Shown one piece after another: positions 1-11,456 of a stretch of 64,000 bases of DNA. The number at the start of each line of letters is the position of its first letter. Position 1 is the first letter of the stretch. Source of the stretch: Bolinopsis microptera. Its lineage: Eukaryota; Ctenophora; Tentaculata; Lobata; Bolinopsidae. The stretch lies in NCBI RefSeq assembly GCF_026151205.1, contig NC_087078.1, positions 11,666,175 to 11,730,174 on the forward strand. Direction: 5' to 3'. A program made the position numbers and the translations under genes. Below the pieces are notes generated by a model, which ran no database searches, was not told the DNA's origin, and saw only the letters and a list, made by a program, of their open reading frames with translations.

Positions 1-1560
1 AAACAGCAGCAGGTGCATACTCGGAAAGATATCAGGAGTAAGAGTAGAGGCACAGGCAGTGTGTATTATTTGTGCTACCCCACAGTTCCTACACCTTAAC
101 TCTTTAACAGTAGCTGTAGGGAGGTCTCTACAGACTGACAGCACTGCTTCTCCTCTCCCTCCACAGCTGCATTTCACCTGGAGACGGTGATCACCTAGCT
201 GTAACCGCTGCGCTGACAAAGGGATGTCATCACAGACCCCTGCCAGACGACCTATTGCGGATCCTGGGCGTGGTGAGGATGGCGAGCGGAAGATGTTGTT
301 GGTTAATCTTCCGGATCCTACCATCTTCTCCGTGATGAAGGTGGTTAGAACAGCTCTCATGTACACGGGACAGAGAGATGAGAATCTGCAGGATCTGAGG
401 AGGTGTTCACAATGCTGTTTCCTGTAAGAGTCAGCTGCTATCCAAACTAAGATCCCCTCCACTACCAAGAACTCTGTATCAGCCAGGTCCTCTTGCTCCA
501 CGATAGCCTGTACCTCCGTTACCTCCATGTTACTCCACTCCCTGCCTGCTATGTACGATGTTATACTCCTCCGTTTTATTTGCTGTCTGTGTCCTGTGGT
601 GTGAGGTCCACTGTCTGTCTCTACTTTCTCTATGATCTGATCTGGAATGTTCTGTTTTGTCGGTCTCTCCCCCTTCTCGGAGCCGTTTGATTTGTTTTCA
701 CTCTTCTCAGTCCTGGTTTCTAACAAGCCGTTTTTGTCTTGAGGGGCTTCATGCCGGACAGCTGTACTGTTGTCCGTTTTCACTGCTTCTTGGTAAAGAG
801 TTGAGAGCAGCACTTTGTCCTGTTGGGGAATCACATCACCCTTTCCTATGATCAGCTGGTTAAAAATCAAGTCGTAAACTTCTGTCTGGAGTTTACCTTT
901 TGGTACTTTACTCAATGGTATGACAGACAGGACGGAGGCTGAGGATCTGAGATTTTCATCCTTCGATAAAATCCAACCTACTATTTTCTTGAACAGTTTG
1001 TAGCAATCAAATTTTTGCTCAGAGGCTGCTATTTTGCCTAACATCACAATTCCATCTAATGAACTTGACACGAAGTCTGCTTTCTCAATAATCTGAGCAA
1101 AGTTCTTTGTACAATATTCGTTAGCAATACGTGTCATGTGTGCGGAACCAGATATTTCATGATGTTTTAGCAGTTTCAGCACATTTTCAGGTGTTAAAAC
1201 CGCCCCAAATACCTCCAAAACCTCTGTCATCAACCACTTCAGATCGAAGTGAACAGCAAAGTGCACGAAATATGTGATGTTATCCTCAGTTATAAGCCCA
1301 CTGCTAACTCCCCCATAAACTGCAACCAGTATCTCTCTGCCCGTCTCACACGATACCTCCAACTTTGTTATATCCAGTCTGCTTACATTATCAGCCAGTC
1401 TGTCTCTAACTTTAGAGCTCAGAGTTCCGCCTGATGCCAACAGAATCACCCGGTGACATCTGAGGTCGCCATCAGTGCAGGTCAAAACAAAGTCTGATTC
1501 TTCTCCCGATTTTAATAAATCCCTCAACCCTGCACTCACGTCGTCTTTCCACGATCTCAT
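1..1560 (-). CDS. BTB-BACK domain protein, 3' end beyond window
   Basis: The minus strand is open for 520 codons from an ATG at 1560 to the window edge, with no stop. In-frame TAA and TGA codons lie just upstream, so this ATG is the likely start. Residues about 13-118 read as a BTB/POZ domain (SDFVLTC near 22, CHRVILLASG near 35-44). A BACK-like segment follows at about 124-235 (VGWILSKDEN). A Lys/Glu/Ser-rich linker covers about 258-320. A second BACK-like stretch at about 341-410 has the typical LVWIAADSYRKQHCEHLLRS pattern. Residues 443-505 are cysteine-rich (KCSCGG, then CRNCG), possibly zinc binding. BTB-BACK proteins of the KLHL type often act as cullin-3 substrate adaptors. Kelch repeats are not seen here and the C-terminus is missing, so that role is inference. 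No intron is needed within 1.56 kb. Confidence 0.85.
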   Translation of the reverse strand, partial: MRSWKDDVSAGLRDLLKSGEESDFVLTCTDGDLRCHRVILLASGGTLSSKVRDRLADNVSRLDITKLEVSCETGREILVAVYGGVSSGLITEDNITYFVHFAVHFDLKWLMTEVLEVFGAVLTPENVLKLLKHHEISGSAHMTRIANEYCTKNFAQIIEKADFVSSSLDGIVMLGKIAASEQKFDCYKLFKKIVGWILSKDENLRSSASVLSVIPLSKVPKGKLQTEVYDLIFNQLIIGKGDVIPQQDKVLLSTLYQEAVKTDNSTAVRHEAPQDKNGLLETRTEKSENKSNGSEKGERPTKQNIPDQIIEKVETDSGPHTTGHRQQIKRRSITSYIAGREWSNMEVTEVQAIVEQEDLADTEFLVVEGILVWIAADSYRKQHCEHLLRSCRFSSLCPVYMRAVLTTFITEKMVGSGRLTNNIFRSPSSPRPGSAIGRLAGVCDDIPLSAQRLQLGDHRLQVKCSCGGRGEAVLSVCRDLPTATVKELRCRNCGVAQIIHTACASTLTPDIFPSMHLLLF

Positions 1561-2145
1561 CAACAAAACATACAAAGTTTTCAAGCAAAAGAGAAACGCG
1601 AACCGTATTTAAAAATCTCAAGTAGATCTCTCCATCAATAGATTGTTTATTGATGATTGCTAGCAATAGCTATTCAATTTACTTTCACAAGCGGGGCCGG
1701 GGAGGATGCTTGTTGAGCATAAAACTTGGCTGAAGTTCTAAGTTTTCACTGAATTTCAGTGTTTCGTTATTGAATAATAAAGACTATCATAAGCAATTAA
1801 TGTGACGATCTAAAATGCAAAACAGCCACGTGACTTGAGTGATATCGTAATATACACACGATAATAGCACGCTATAAAACGAATACATGTTGAAGAGTGG
1901 TGCGGGTCTATTATTAGTCAAACTCAACACAGTTACAGTGGCTTATTGAAGAACTTTTAAATCCAGCTACCTCAGTGCCAAATTTTTGACTCAGTGCCAA
2001 ATTTTTGATGCAAGCCCCTGCTTGGGATGATATTTTATGGACGTGATCATGTTTTTAACTTGACCAATAATAAACTTTTGAATCAAGTTATTTTTGTGAT
2101 GACGTGACGAATTATCGCGAATAGTTAAGTATCTTTTCCTCACAG
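1561..2145. other. Intergenic region between divergent genes
   Basis: This lies between the start codon of the minus-strand BTB gene and the first recognised exon of the plus-strand cystine-knot gene. It must hold the 5' UTR or promoter of the BTB gene. The plus-strand exon begins at a splice acceptor, so its leader exon is either here or further left. I could not identify a signal-peptide exon or a core promoter. Confidence 0.5.
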
Positions 2146-5100
2146 ACCACGTGATACGAAAAGGACATGACAATTTCCCGAAAAATTCCTGGTTGGAGAT
2201 GGTGATATCTGACTCCGAACGCAGCACATTTGGTGTGGACAGCGATAGAGCTATTTCTATACACCAGGTTAGTTTTACAATTTTACAGATGAAATGGAAG
2301 TTTGTAAATTGAAGGCGGCTTTAAATTTTTGAATTTTTGCAGAGTTTAACTGAAACCAACATACCACGGCATAATCATTTCGACTTTTCTCGCAGTACGA
2401 AGAATTTTCTCAATCAAAATCCAACGTAGGAAACAATTCTCAGTTAAAAACAAAATGGAACGAGACCACAGCCGACTGGAGCTCTTTATCGGAGGCTGAA
2501 CGAAAACAGAACGCTGAAGATGTTGCCTTCTCCACTGTGTCGGACCGGCTCCCGAATACACGTATCCAGCTGGGTGTACAGACTATGATGATGAACTGGT
2601 TACTCAAGGGGGAGAATAACTACGGTATGTGTGGTCCGGGGGACTACTCTTTATTTTCAATTAATAGTTGCCATTAAGTTGCCCAGAGACTGTTGTCATT
2701 CTTGTATATGGACAAGTTTTAAATTCATTACTCCAAGGTCGTAAGGATTGAAAAAAAAGATAGAAATTTCAGTGCACATACGTTGTCCTAAATAGCTCAG
2801 TCAGTGAGTGTCTGATTGAGTTAATTTTGTCTGGTATGACTTGCTATTACCACTCATTCGAGGAATATATCGAATCAAAGAATATCCATGTTAATGTTTT
2901 TCCGAATGAAGGTTCATTTTCGCATTTATTTGATAAATTGAATAATCGGATCAAGCCAAATTGTATTGGATTGTGTTCTGCCATTCAAATTACATTTGTC
3001 CTGAAAAGTTGGAGTTCTAGCTTCTCAGATGACCGAGATATGAAGCATAACAAGTTTATTCATTACGTGTGATCAGGTGATTGGGTTGATACTAGAACCA
3101 TGTAGATTGTAGAGTTGATACTAAAACCACGGTCTCGTAGCAAGCTAGCACATGATTAGTGATAATTGATTACTCCATCAATTTTGCTCCATCAAACAAA
3201 TTGCTTGATAACTTTGTCATTTTACATCCCCCGCCCCGCCCTCTCCTCCTGTATATTCCGTGATTTCTCTATTCAGTTATAATGATTTAATGTTTGTCCA
3301 GGCATAATGCTGACAGATGAAGCCCCAGGAGGCCACGCCCTGTTCTCGTTCTACGATAAGGAAACTGGACCAGTTGGAACTCAGCCAAAAATCGTAATTT
3401 GCTTGCCTGCAGAGACTTCAGCTACTGAAACACCTAGTATGTTCACTCTATTAAACAACTTTCAGTTTTTAGAATCAGTACTGCTTATATTGCTTGTTGA
3501 AAGATGAGCTATTATTAGATGCTGTTAATCAGGTGGATGCTACCTAAATCACCAAACACCTTTGTAAAATTCTGACTTTTGTATCTTTTTTTTCCCCCGA
3601 ATTTATTCTCCTCCGTCTAAAGGTTCAAGTACCAAGATACCTTGGTACACCACTAGTCCACATACTTCTACCTCTATTTGGACACTTGGGAAACCTAACA
3701 AGAAATGTCAAATGTTAAAGCATCCCTTGGATAAACATATTGTACAGATAATTGACAACTCAACGTGTGTCACTGTAAGTATTGATTAAATACATTTTGT
3801 TGGAGTGATTAAAATGTAATTAATCAATGAGTTTTAATACTTTCAACACTACTATATAACAAATAATTTGAGATTATGTGACTGATTAAATGCTGAAGAT
3901 AAAAGAAATATATTCATTTTGCTAAGATTATGTTTGCGTTTCATTGCTCAACAGCTGTTCGAAGGATCAAATTTAAGATTAATCAATAATTAATTAATAA
4001 AGTAATTCAAACGTTTTTCACCACTGGTTCAAGTAGAGATTGAGATGAAATATTACATTATTGTTTTTTGACTGAATTGTGTTAAATCCCACAGAATCTG
4101 CCGTACACGACCCGCTACTGTCAGGACACAGCTGGAAGATGCTTAAAACGACAAGCAAGACACTTAAACGTCAGTTTAACAACTCAATCAGCATTTTTTC
4201 TTTTTTAAACCAACCAACAGATTCTCGTACAAAACTTAAAAATTGTTTGTTTTTCCCCTAAATACACCGGTCAGTATGCACAGGAATAAGACCTTTTGTT
4301 TAGTAACATTTTATCCCAGGGAACTATTATAACGTCATGTAGTTGCTGCCAAGCCATAACCGCAACTGTGAACGTTGAATGGGGATGTTATAATATGAAT
4401 GGCGAAGGAGAAATTACAGCAAAGGTTAGTTTTTATATTTTGTAATCCATTTTTCATTGGTCTTTCATGGAAAGGCGCATACTTCATTTCTGTAAAAAGT
4501 GCACAAAAGGTGCTTTTTGAAATGAAAAACAAACTCAGAAACGAAATTATCTTCCTTCTCTGTAAAAAATTACAATTGCGTGAGTAACTTTTGTCGAGGT
4601 GACTCAAATTAATCTTATATACGATTCCCCCGTTGAAATTTCATATACAAGCGTCGACTAGCGTTGGACATGCGTTCTACGAAGTGAAATTTGAAAACGT
4701 CCTTACTATTACTTATTTTATTGCAGGTGTACCCGTACGAGTATATTACCAAGTGCATGTGCACTGTATGCGGTGAAAACCATAATGGTAAGTTCACATA
4801 TTAAGTTCACATATTACGTAATCGTTCACATATTACGTAATCAGCCGAGGGGGGGGGGGTTTCAAATGCTTATGGTTGATTACGGGGGGGGGGGGGGGGG
4901 GGGTTTGGTCGTTGATTACGTAATCAAAATTTTAATTTTTTACCGATTTTCGAAATACCAATTGGATAATTTTCGTTAATTATGTAATCAAAATTTTCGT
5001 TTTTTAAACCAATTTTCGTTTAGTAAGTGCTTTGCGATTATTTCATTCATTAATCCGTTGTGATAGCTTTGAATAAATAAATGGCTTAACATGAACATGT

Positions 5101-5413
5101 AATATAGGAGGGGGGTTGGGTCTTGATTACAGAATTATATCCCACATTGTTAATTACATATACCAGTATATATTACATGTACTATAAAGTTCACACTTTT
5201 TACTTTTTAGAGAAACCGTTCACGCTACCCAGTACCGAACAGTCCACTACCGAGCCTGCCTGGAACCAGGGTAGTTCCGCACCTCCCCGAAACGGGCAGC
5301 CGACCTCCATTTTACAGTTTGGACTGCGGGACACGCATAGGTTCGATGATATTGCAGCTCACCATGATCAGGGAGTTCAAGATGGATTGCGTGAGGTGAG
5401 GTGGTCGGAGTGA
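2146..5413 (+). CDS. Secreted DNRLRE-like plus cystine-knot (CTCK) protein, 5' partial
   Basis: Eight exons join in one frame at GT-AG sites: 2146-2267, 2396-2624, 3302-3436, 3623-3774, 4095-4169, 4320-4424, 4727-4787 and 5211-5413 (TGA). Exons 1-3 give a domain like DNRLRE (W-N-E-T-T-A-D-W, later NWLLKGENNYGIML and PKIVICLP). A Ser/Thr/Pro linker follows. Exons 4-7 carry a C-terminal cystine-knot pattern: C, STC, RYC, GRC, then SCSCC, EWGC and KCMCTVC. This matches the CTCK consensus of mucin/VWF/DAN-type proteins. The tail in exon 8 is Thr/Pro rich. CTCK domains form disulfide-linked dimers in secreted proteins, so an extracellular matrix, mucus or signalling role is inferred. Exon 1 starts with the last two bases of a split codon, so a leader exon with the signal peptide is missing. 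The GAG/GTGAGG at 5395-5403 could be an alternative donor. Confidence 0.75.
4797..4930. repeat. Intronic poly-G runs and TTACGTAATC repeats
   Basis: In the intron before the last exon of the cystine-knot gene, a short unit with TTACGTAATC is repeated. It is followed by uninterrupted G runs of about 11 (4849-4859) and 20 (4884-4903). The runs could form quadruplexes. Their exact length is uncertain because homopolymers are hard to sequence. Confidence 0.7.
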
Positions 5414-6824
5414 GTAAGAAGCTTAGGTTGAGAGTTTGTTTGAAGGCTTCAGTTATCCTGTTTGGTGTAGAGGATATGCAGCATACTGTATACTGTATGG
5501 GATTTACAGTCAACAGTCAGGTGTCAACACCGCTGTGGATGTTTTTTCAAATTGGTTAAGATTATGGTTTTTTGTTATTAGTGACGATCGGGTTTTCTGA
5601 GTTTCAAAAATTTATGGTACAATCTATAATAGTTGTCAATGTTATTACTCATCTAAAATCCAACTCTATTTTACGATCTTTGACACACGGGTTCAATTTT
5701 ATCGAGTGATGTTTCTTGAAGAGTGTATTTAACTTCGTCCTCTTATTAATTTATCGGGTCACTATTTTATTTTATCTCAAAATTTGAACGAAAACAAGGA
5801 AAATTTCCGATTTTTATTGTTTTAAATATGTATTGAAAAAGCATGACAAACTTTAAAATAACTTAAATATTCAAAGACAAATTCTGATAAACAAATCCAA
5901 AGCTAACGTTATTACATGGAAATATTATAGAAATAAAAGAAAATTTTGCATCGATTAAAAGAGAAGATCATATCTCTTAAGAGTCTGTAGCAACTGAAAT
6001 ATGCAAAAATAACAGAAAACTCAATTTTATTTATAACGTAATAATGAAAATTGATTGAAGAAAAAAAGCAAAATAGTTATAAAGCTACAGCCTGAAACAT
6101 ACATACAATAAAGAGTTCACAGATGATCAAATTTCTGGATAAAATAGGGGCGGGATCAATACGTTCCGTTCCCTTTTTCCTGGTCGAAATAACATGTCTC
6201 TCCCATTTCCCATTTGAGATTCTGTCTTAAATCCGTCTGAATGACTCTGAAAAGGGAATCTAGGTAAACTATAGGTAAAAATATAATATTAATCATAAGC
6301 TAAAATGTACTAATCTTTGTATTCTAAATGGGGAAAAAGAAGAAACATTGTCAGTCAGTCGAGAAAATTGTCAGTCAGGCTATATGGCAGCTTTGTAGAT
6401 GTTGTGACTATGCTAGTAGTGGTCCCAGGCTTGCGACTGGAATTGCGGTGTTAAATCGATTTAATGGTACCAACGATCCACCTCCCACTTGTTGTTTGTT
6501 ACTTAGCATTAATAGTGTTAGCTGTAGCCATTTATAGCAAGAATCTTAAAACTAAAGGGGATGACAAGGAAAAGAGGAAGGAAAAAGAATAACGGGACAA
6601 ACAATTAATTAAAGTATTTATAGGAGTATTAGATATTGTAATTACAAGCTTCAATAATAAATCACTGACTAAAACTTCTAATTAAAATGACACTTGGTAC
6701 GCTCGCCCATTTTCACTGGTCAGTCTGAACTTCGGTTTAGCACGTTGTACACTTATTCACCTAAGTTTCAGAATTTGTTCAGTTTAGCAGAGTTAGTACC
6801 TGTGTTTCAATAAATCAAAAGATA
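5414..6824. other. No gene recognised (1.4 kb)
   Basis: AT-rich sequence with many stops in all frames. It holds the presumed 3' UTR of the cystine-knot gene and the 3' flank of the Penelope-like element. No domain, RNA gene or repeat array was recognised. Confidence 0.5.
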
Positions 6825-9599
6825 TCAGGGGAGTTCTTTAATAATGTTACGGTCATCTAGAATACCGAACTTCCTGAAAACGTTATCATATTTCCTCAGA
6901 CAACGTTTAATGCCTTTAATCAGTCTATCACGGCTATATCCTCTATCAATTAGAATTTTGAATATTTTGTGAAGATGGGAGGTAAAGATATCCAATCTAG
7001 TGCAAACATTACCATATCTAAGAACTTGACTTGAAAAAACGTTGTAGCCAACCTCGGTTGGGATGTTACTGTGAGGAAATGTAAGGGATACAACATGAAA
7101 ATTAAAATCATCAGTTTTGTTATACACTGATATTTCTAGTCCTTCTGTGGAAATATTAATATTTAAATCAAGGTAGTTAATGATTTTATTATTGGAAGCA
7201 GCTCGCTCCATCTCCAATGAATTAGGATAAATATCTTTAATCAATTTATGAAAGTAAAGGTAGTTAATAATAGATAAATCGTCAACATATCGTTTATTAT
7301 TGGATAATATCTTTGCTAATCCCATTTTCTTTTCCTGAAGTAAACGTTTCATATAATTAAATTCCTTTTTGCCAACAGTGAGATCAGCTATAGGGGAACT
7401 TGAATTTCCACCCATAGGAATACCCTTGGTTTGTATGAATACAATCCCACCGAAGACGACATAAGTGTTATAAATAATAAATTTAACAGCCTCTTTTAGG
7501 TCATCTTGACTAAAGCAGGCATGAGAATCATAGGTTTTATTGGAAAAGAAACATGTATTACTGTCTCTTTTAGAAATACAAATATATCTATTACGGTCTG
7601 AAAATATTAAATCAACAACTTCATTAATCATATTCTCTACTTCAATCAAGTCTAATCTGGTATAAAGAGTAGTAAAATCGTATACTTGTATATTATAAAC
7701 ATCGCTATTTTTGATAGCTTCAAGGAATTCACTTGAGGAATCTATGCTCCAAAACATGTTTATACCGCTGTTGTTGTAGATTGCCTCGCAGTATTTCTAG
7801 AAGTATTTCCTCAAAAGTTTCAGACAACAGTTAACTTGGACGTTAAGTTGTTTCGTAACGCAAAAACGGGCACCTGCAATGAACCTCGCCTTGTAAGGGT
7901 TCTTATGAAGCTTAGGGTTCCAGAAGATGCGTGCTAGTCGCAAGTTTTTATCTTCAACTTGTACATTAAATCTCTCCTTTAGACTCTCAGATATTTTATT
8001 GACATAATGAGTCTCGTCTTCGCTACAGGGTTTATATGTATCATTACCTATACATTCTAGAGTATTAGGATCAAAACCCATTTCATTGACAAGAGTTTTT
8101 ACATAAAACTTTTTACAAATAAATGAAAAATTACCAGAAGCTTTGTCGATACTACAAATAATGTATTTACTTTTCAGCAATTTAAGACTTCTTTTAACAT
8201 CATCTTTTTCCAGTGTGTTTTCTTTTATTTCAAATGTTTCAGGAAAGTTTTTCTTGTAATATTCAATACGACTGGAAACTATTGATAACACTTTTTCCTT
8301 CCAATCGCTGAACTTTACTTCTTTTTGACAGTACTTTCTACTTTTTGATTTTATAAATTTATCGACAGCTTCGGTAACTGACATATATATCTCATCTGGA
8401 GATTTAAATGTGGGAATCCTGTATTTACAACCGTAGGAAAGTACTTCCCTAAGTTCAACATTATCAACAATATCTAAATTACCAGTAACTACATGTCCAT
8501 GAGGAGGATAATTGAAAGGGGAGGAGTGACAATCGCATGGACTACCTAAAATAGATTTAATATCAGAAATAGAAAGTTTCTTTAAGAATGAAGCATAGTT
8601 ACAAATAGAAAGACTTATAGGATCATTATACTCATAATAAATCTGTAATGGTGTAAAAGACTGAATCAAAATGGGAAGCAAATCAATGACTGAAGTGTCA
8701 GAGAAAATAGATTTTAGGTTAAGATTATCAATGAATTTGCAATTAAATGGAACAATTATAAATTCTCTATTACTGGATTCAGATTTGTTCTGATGGTATT
8801 TGGGGGAAAATGTTGAACAGAAAGAGGAACATACGTTGTAAATCAATCCTGAATTATTTTGACTCAAAGAGTAGAGAGTGTCTAAATCTGATAAGCTATA
8901 ACATTTTAATGTTTTGTATATGGAATGTTCTGAAGAGATGTTATCTTTCAGCCTGTTAATATCAGACTCTATGGTATCCAGAGACTTCTTAGGCTGAACT
9001 TTCTTCTTTCCATTCCCTCTGCCACGTTTGTATCGAGCAATCTGTCCACTAAAATAATTCATAACCCGATCTTGGGAGATGTTGCCCGTTCCTTTCTTCT
9101 TGTCATTAAGACCAAGAGGGAATGCTGTCCCAAGCTTCTCTATCCAGTAATCCTCCAGGAGAAGTAAATCATTTTTGACATCGGTGGACATGTCAGAATC
9201 AACATAATCTACAATCTGTATGGAAGCATCTGAGAAGACGTGACCAGGAATATTAAAATGTTCATATAAAAATGTGGATGATTTGGCTTTGACACAATTT
9301 CTGTGGCCATTGACTCTTTTGTGAAGTGGTTGAGTTGTTTCTCCAACATATTGTTTTTTACAGGTAGAACAGGTAATAACATAAATAACATTATTAGTTT
9401 TACAATTGAATATAAAATTTGTATGTCCAAAGATAAAATCATTATTAAAAGTACTGCTCCTAAATGTATTAACAGGATTAAAACTGTTGCAAGTGAGACA
9501 ACCTCTACCATTGCAACATCTAAAAGTGCTAGAAAAGACATTACTAGGGGTTACCCATTTATTCAAGGATTTTGAGAAAAATTTACCATTACGTTTAAG
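6825..9599 (-). pseudogene. Penelope-like retroelement, permuted GIY-YIG then RT, one in-frame TAG
   Basis: Read from 9599 down to 6825, this is one frame of about 925 codons broken only by a TAG at 7799-7797. The N-terminal part has paired cysteines (CCNGRGCLTCNSF), then a GIY-YIG nuclease: VIYVITC, QYVGET, KRVNGHR and the EDYWIEKLGT segment. A linker of about 200 residues precedes the RT: KASGNFSFICKK, PKLHKN, motif A DFTTLY, motif B GIPMGGNSSSPIADL, motif C RYVDDL, then INYLDLNI. Classical Penelope elements carry GIY-YIG after the RT. The reversed order matches the described N-terminal-nuclease PLEs (Chlamys and Dryad groups); the assignment to Dryad is inference. There is no ATG at the 5' end: the frame opens after a TGA at 9602-9600 and the first codons are non-Met, so the 5' end is truncated or starts elsewhere. 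The TAG falls just before RT motif A. Apart from it the frame looks young. Confidence 0.85.
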
Positions 9600-10324
9600 T
9601 CAAGAAGGTAACATCATCCCTTTCGGCGTTTCCGCCTAGACCCAACGACTCGAGATAGGCCAAGGACAACGGGTCGGACATCAACCTATTGTCATGGGGC
9701 TGCCATGATTGGGCGGGCGTTAGATGTCATGAACCTAAATAGTTCTCCCACCGACGCAGTGTAGCCTGGCGAGATTCTTCGCGACCATAAAAATCTCTTA
9801 GAACCGGATCTTGCACTGCCGCTGTTTCTCGTACCGTAGCATGGCGGACAGCTCACGCCAGAAAATGAAATAAACGGGAACTTATAATAGCATTCCCGAG
9901 GTTTAGATTTTAATGGTGCTTACTGGGCGGCGGCCAACCTGTTATTCTGCTTTTATAGCGCTACTTTATCCGGCCAAGCTGCCCTACAGGCTACAACGGA
10001 TTGGCATCAGCAAGCATTAAATTTAACTGGGGACCTTTCTTTTGATTGGTCGGCGTCGACTATAAGCCTTCCTTGCGGTGGCTTTCACAACGCGTCCCCA
10101 TTCTCCAACTCCTGCTGCTAGAGAGAGAGACTCCCAAGTTATATACTATAATTATATTATACATAGATATCGACAACAGACTCCGAGAGTCTTGAAGTTC
10201 TGTTACCACCGCCCCTGGTGCAACCCCTTACGGGTTAACGATGAGGAGACAGGGACTTCCAGGGACGGTCATGGCCTGCTACATGCAACTCGTAGGAGTA
10301 TGCAATGTTCCTGTAACGTCACTG

Positions 10325-11045
10325 TATACCACTCCTCTGTCGTTGTTTTGAGTGTCCGATCCAAAAACCAAATCCTAGGGTACACGAGACGTAGAAGCCT
10401 GTGAGCGTGTTAGAGTCTGTTAAGTGTTAGAGTCCTAGGGCTACACGAGACGTCGTAGCCTGTAAGCGTGTTAAATCCTGGGGTTACACGAGACATGGTA
10501 GCCTGTGAGCGTGTAGTCCGCTCCTCTATCGTTGTTTTGAGTGTCCGAACCAAATCCTAAGGTACACGAGACGTGGAAGCCTGTGAGCGTGTTAGAGTCT
10601 GTTAAGTGTTAGAGTCCTAGGGTTACACGAGACGTGGTAGCCTGTGAGCGTGTTAAATCCTAAGGTTACACGAGACTTGGTAGCCTGTGAGCGTGTAAAA
10701 TCCTGGGGTTACACGAGACATGGTAGCCTGTGAGCGTGTAGACCGCTTCTCTATCGTTGTTTTGAGTGTCCGATCCAAAACCAAATCCTAGGGTACACGA
10801 GACGTGGAAGCCTGTGAGCGTGTTAGAGTCTGTTAAGTGAGTCCTAGGGTTACACGAGACGTGGTAGTCTGTGAGCGTGCTAAATCCTGGGGTTACACTA
10901 GACATGGTAGCCTGTGAACGTGTCAAATCCTGGAGTTACACGAAACATGGTAGCCTGTGAGCGTGTAGACCGCTCCTCTATCGTTGTTTTCAGTGTCCGA
11001 TCCAAAACCAAATCCTGGGGTTACACGTCATGTGGGGGCCTGTGA
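10325..11045. repeat. Minisatellite with higher-order structure
   Basis: The basic unit is about 42 bp with the core TACACGAGACRTGGTAGCCT and GTGAGCGTGTT. A spacer carrying CGTTGTTTTGAGTGTCCGA recurs at 10341, 10530, 10755 and 10982. This gives higher-order periods of 189, 225 and 227 bp. Units differ by substitutions and small indels. Confidence 0.85.
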
Positions 11046-11379
11046 GCGTGTTAGTTTCCTGCGGAAGGTGTTATTTGCCTGTGGGAAAAGCGGTTATGCT
11101 GCGGTTCTAAGGTTAGTAGAGGCTATTAGAGCCTTTCCTTGTTGTAGAGATGGCTAGTCCCTTCCTTTGCATAGGTTAGAAACACCCATGCACCTCCCGT
11201 TCGAGCCACCCACCCCACACCGCGTGGAGGTTCGGTGAGGTTTTTCGTGGGGCAACTGGGGACCTAGGCTTTAGGGTACAAAATGAAAATATTGTGGGAT
11301 GACAGACTGAGCGCCGCCCAGTAAGCATTAAATCCGGAACATATGATGTGTCTCGAACATCGAACGAGTCATGATTGTT

Positions 11380-11456
11380 TTACCTGGGGACCCCAGGCTA
11401 TTATGTTCATAAACATACCGATTCAGCGGACTGACAAGCTGCGCGCCGCCCAGTAA
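11380..11456 (-). mobile_element. 77-bp MITE-like element, copy 1
   Basis: The sequence from TTACCTGGGG to GCCCAGTAA is the reverse complement of an insertion at 36537-36613, with substitutions. Flanks TGATTGTT and TGATTGTA match at 7 of 8 bases, consistent with an 8-bp target duplication. Its termini are TTAC and GTAA with imperfect inverted repeats, and it has no coding capacity. Confidence 0.65.

Noticed and set aside
6328-6537. A 69-residue plus-strand protein
   Set aside because: No domain, no splice context and low-complexity surroundings; probably a chance frame.
9600-9660. Hammerhead ribozyme at the 5' end of the Penelope-like element
   Set aside because: A hairpin GGCG-GAAA-CGCC followed by GAAA on the minus strand recalls stem II of a hammerhead, but no CUGAUGA box precedes it.
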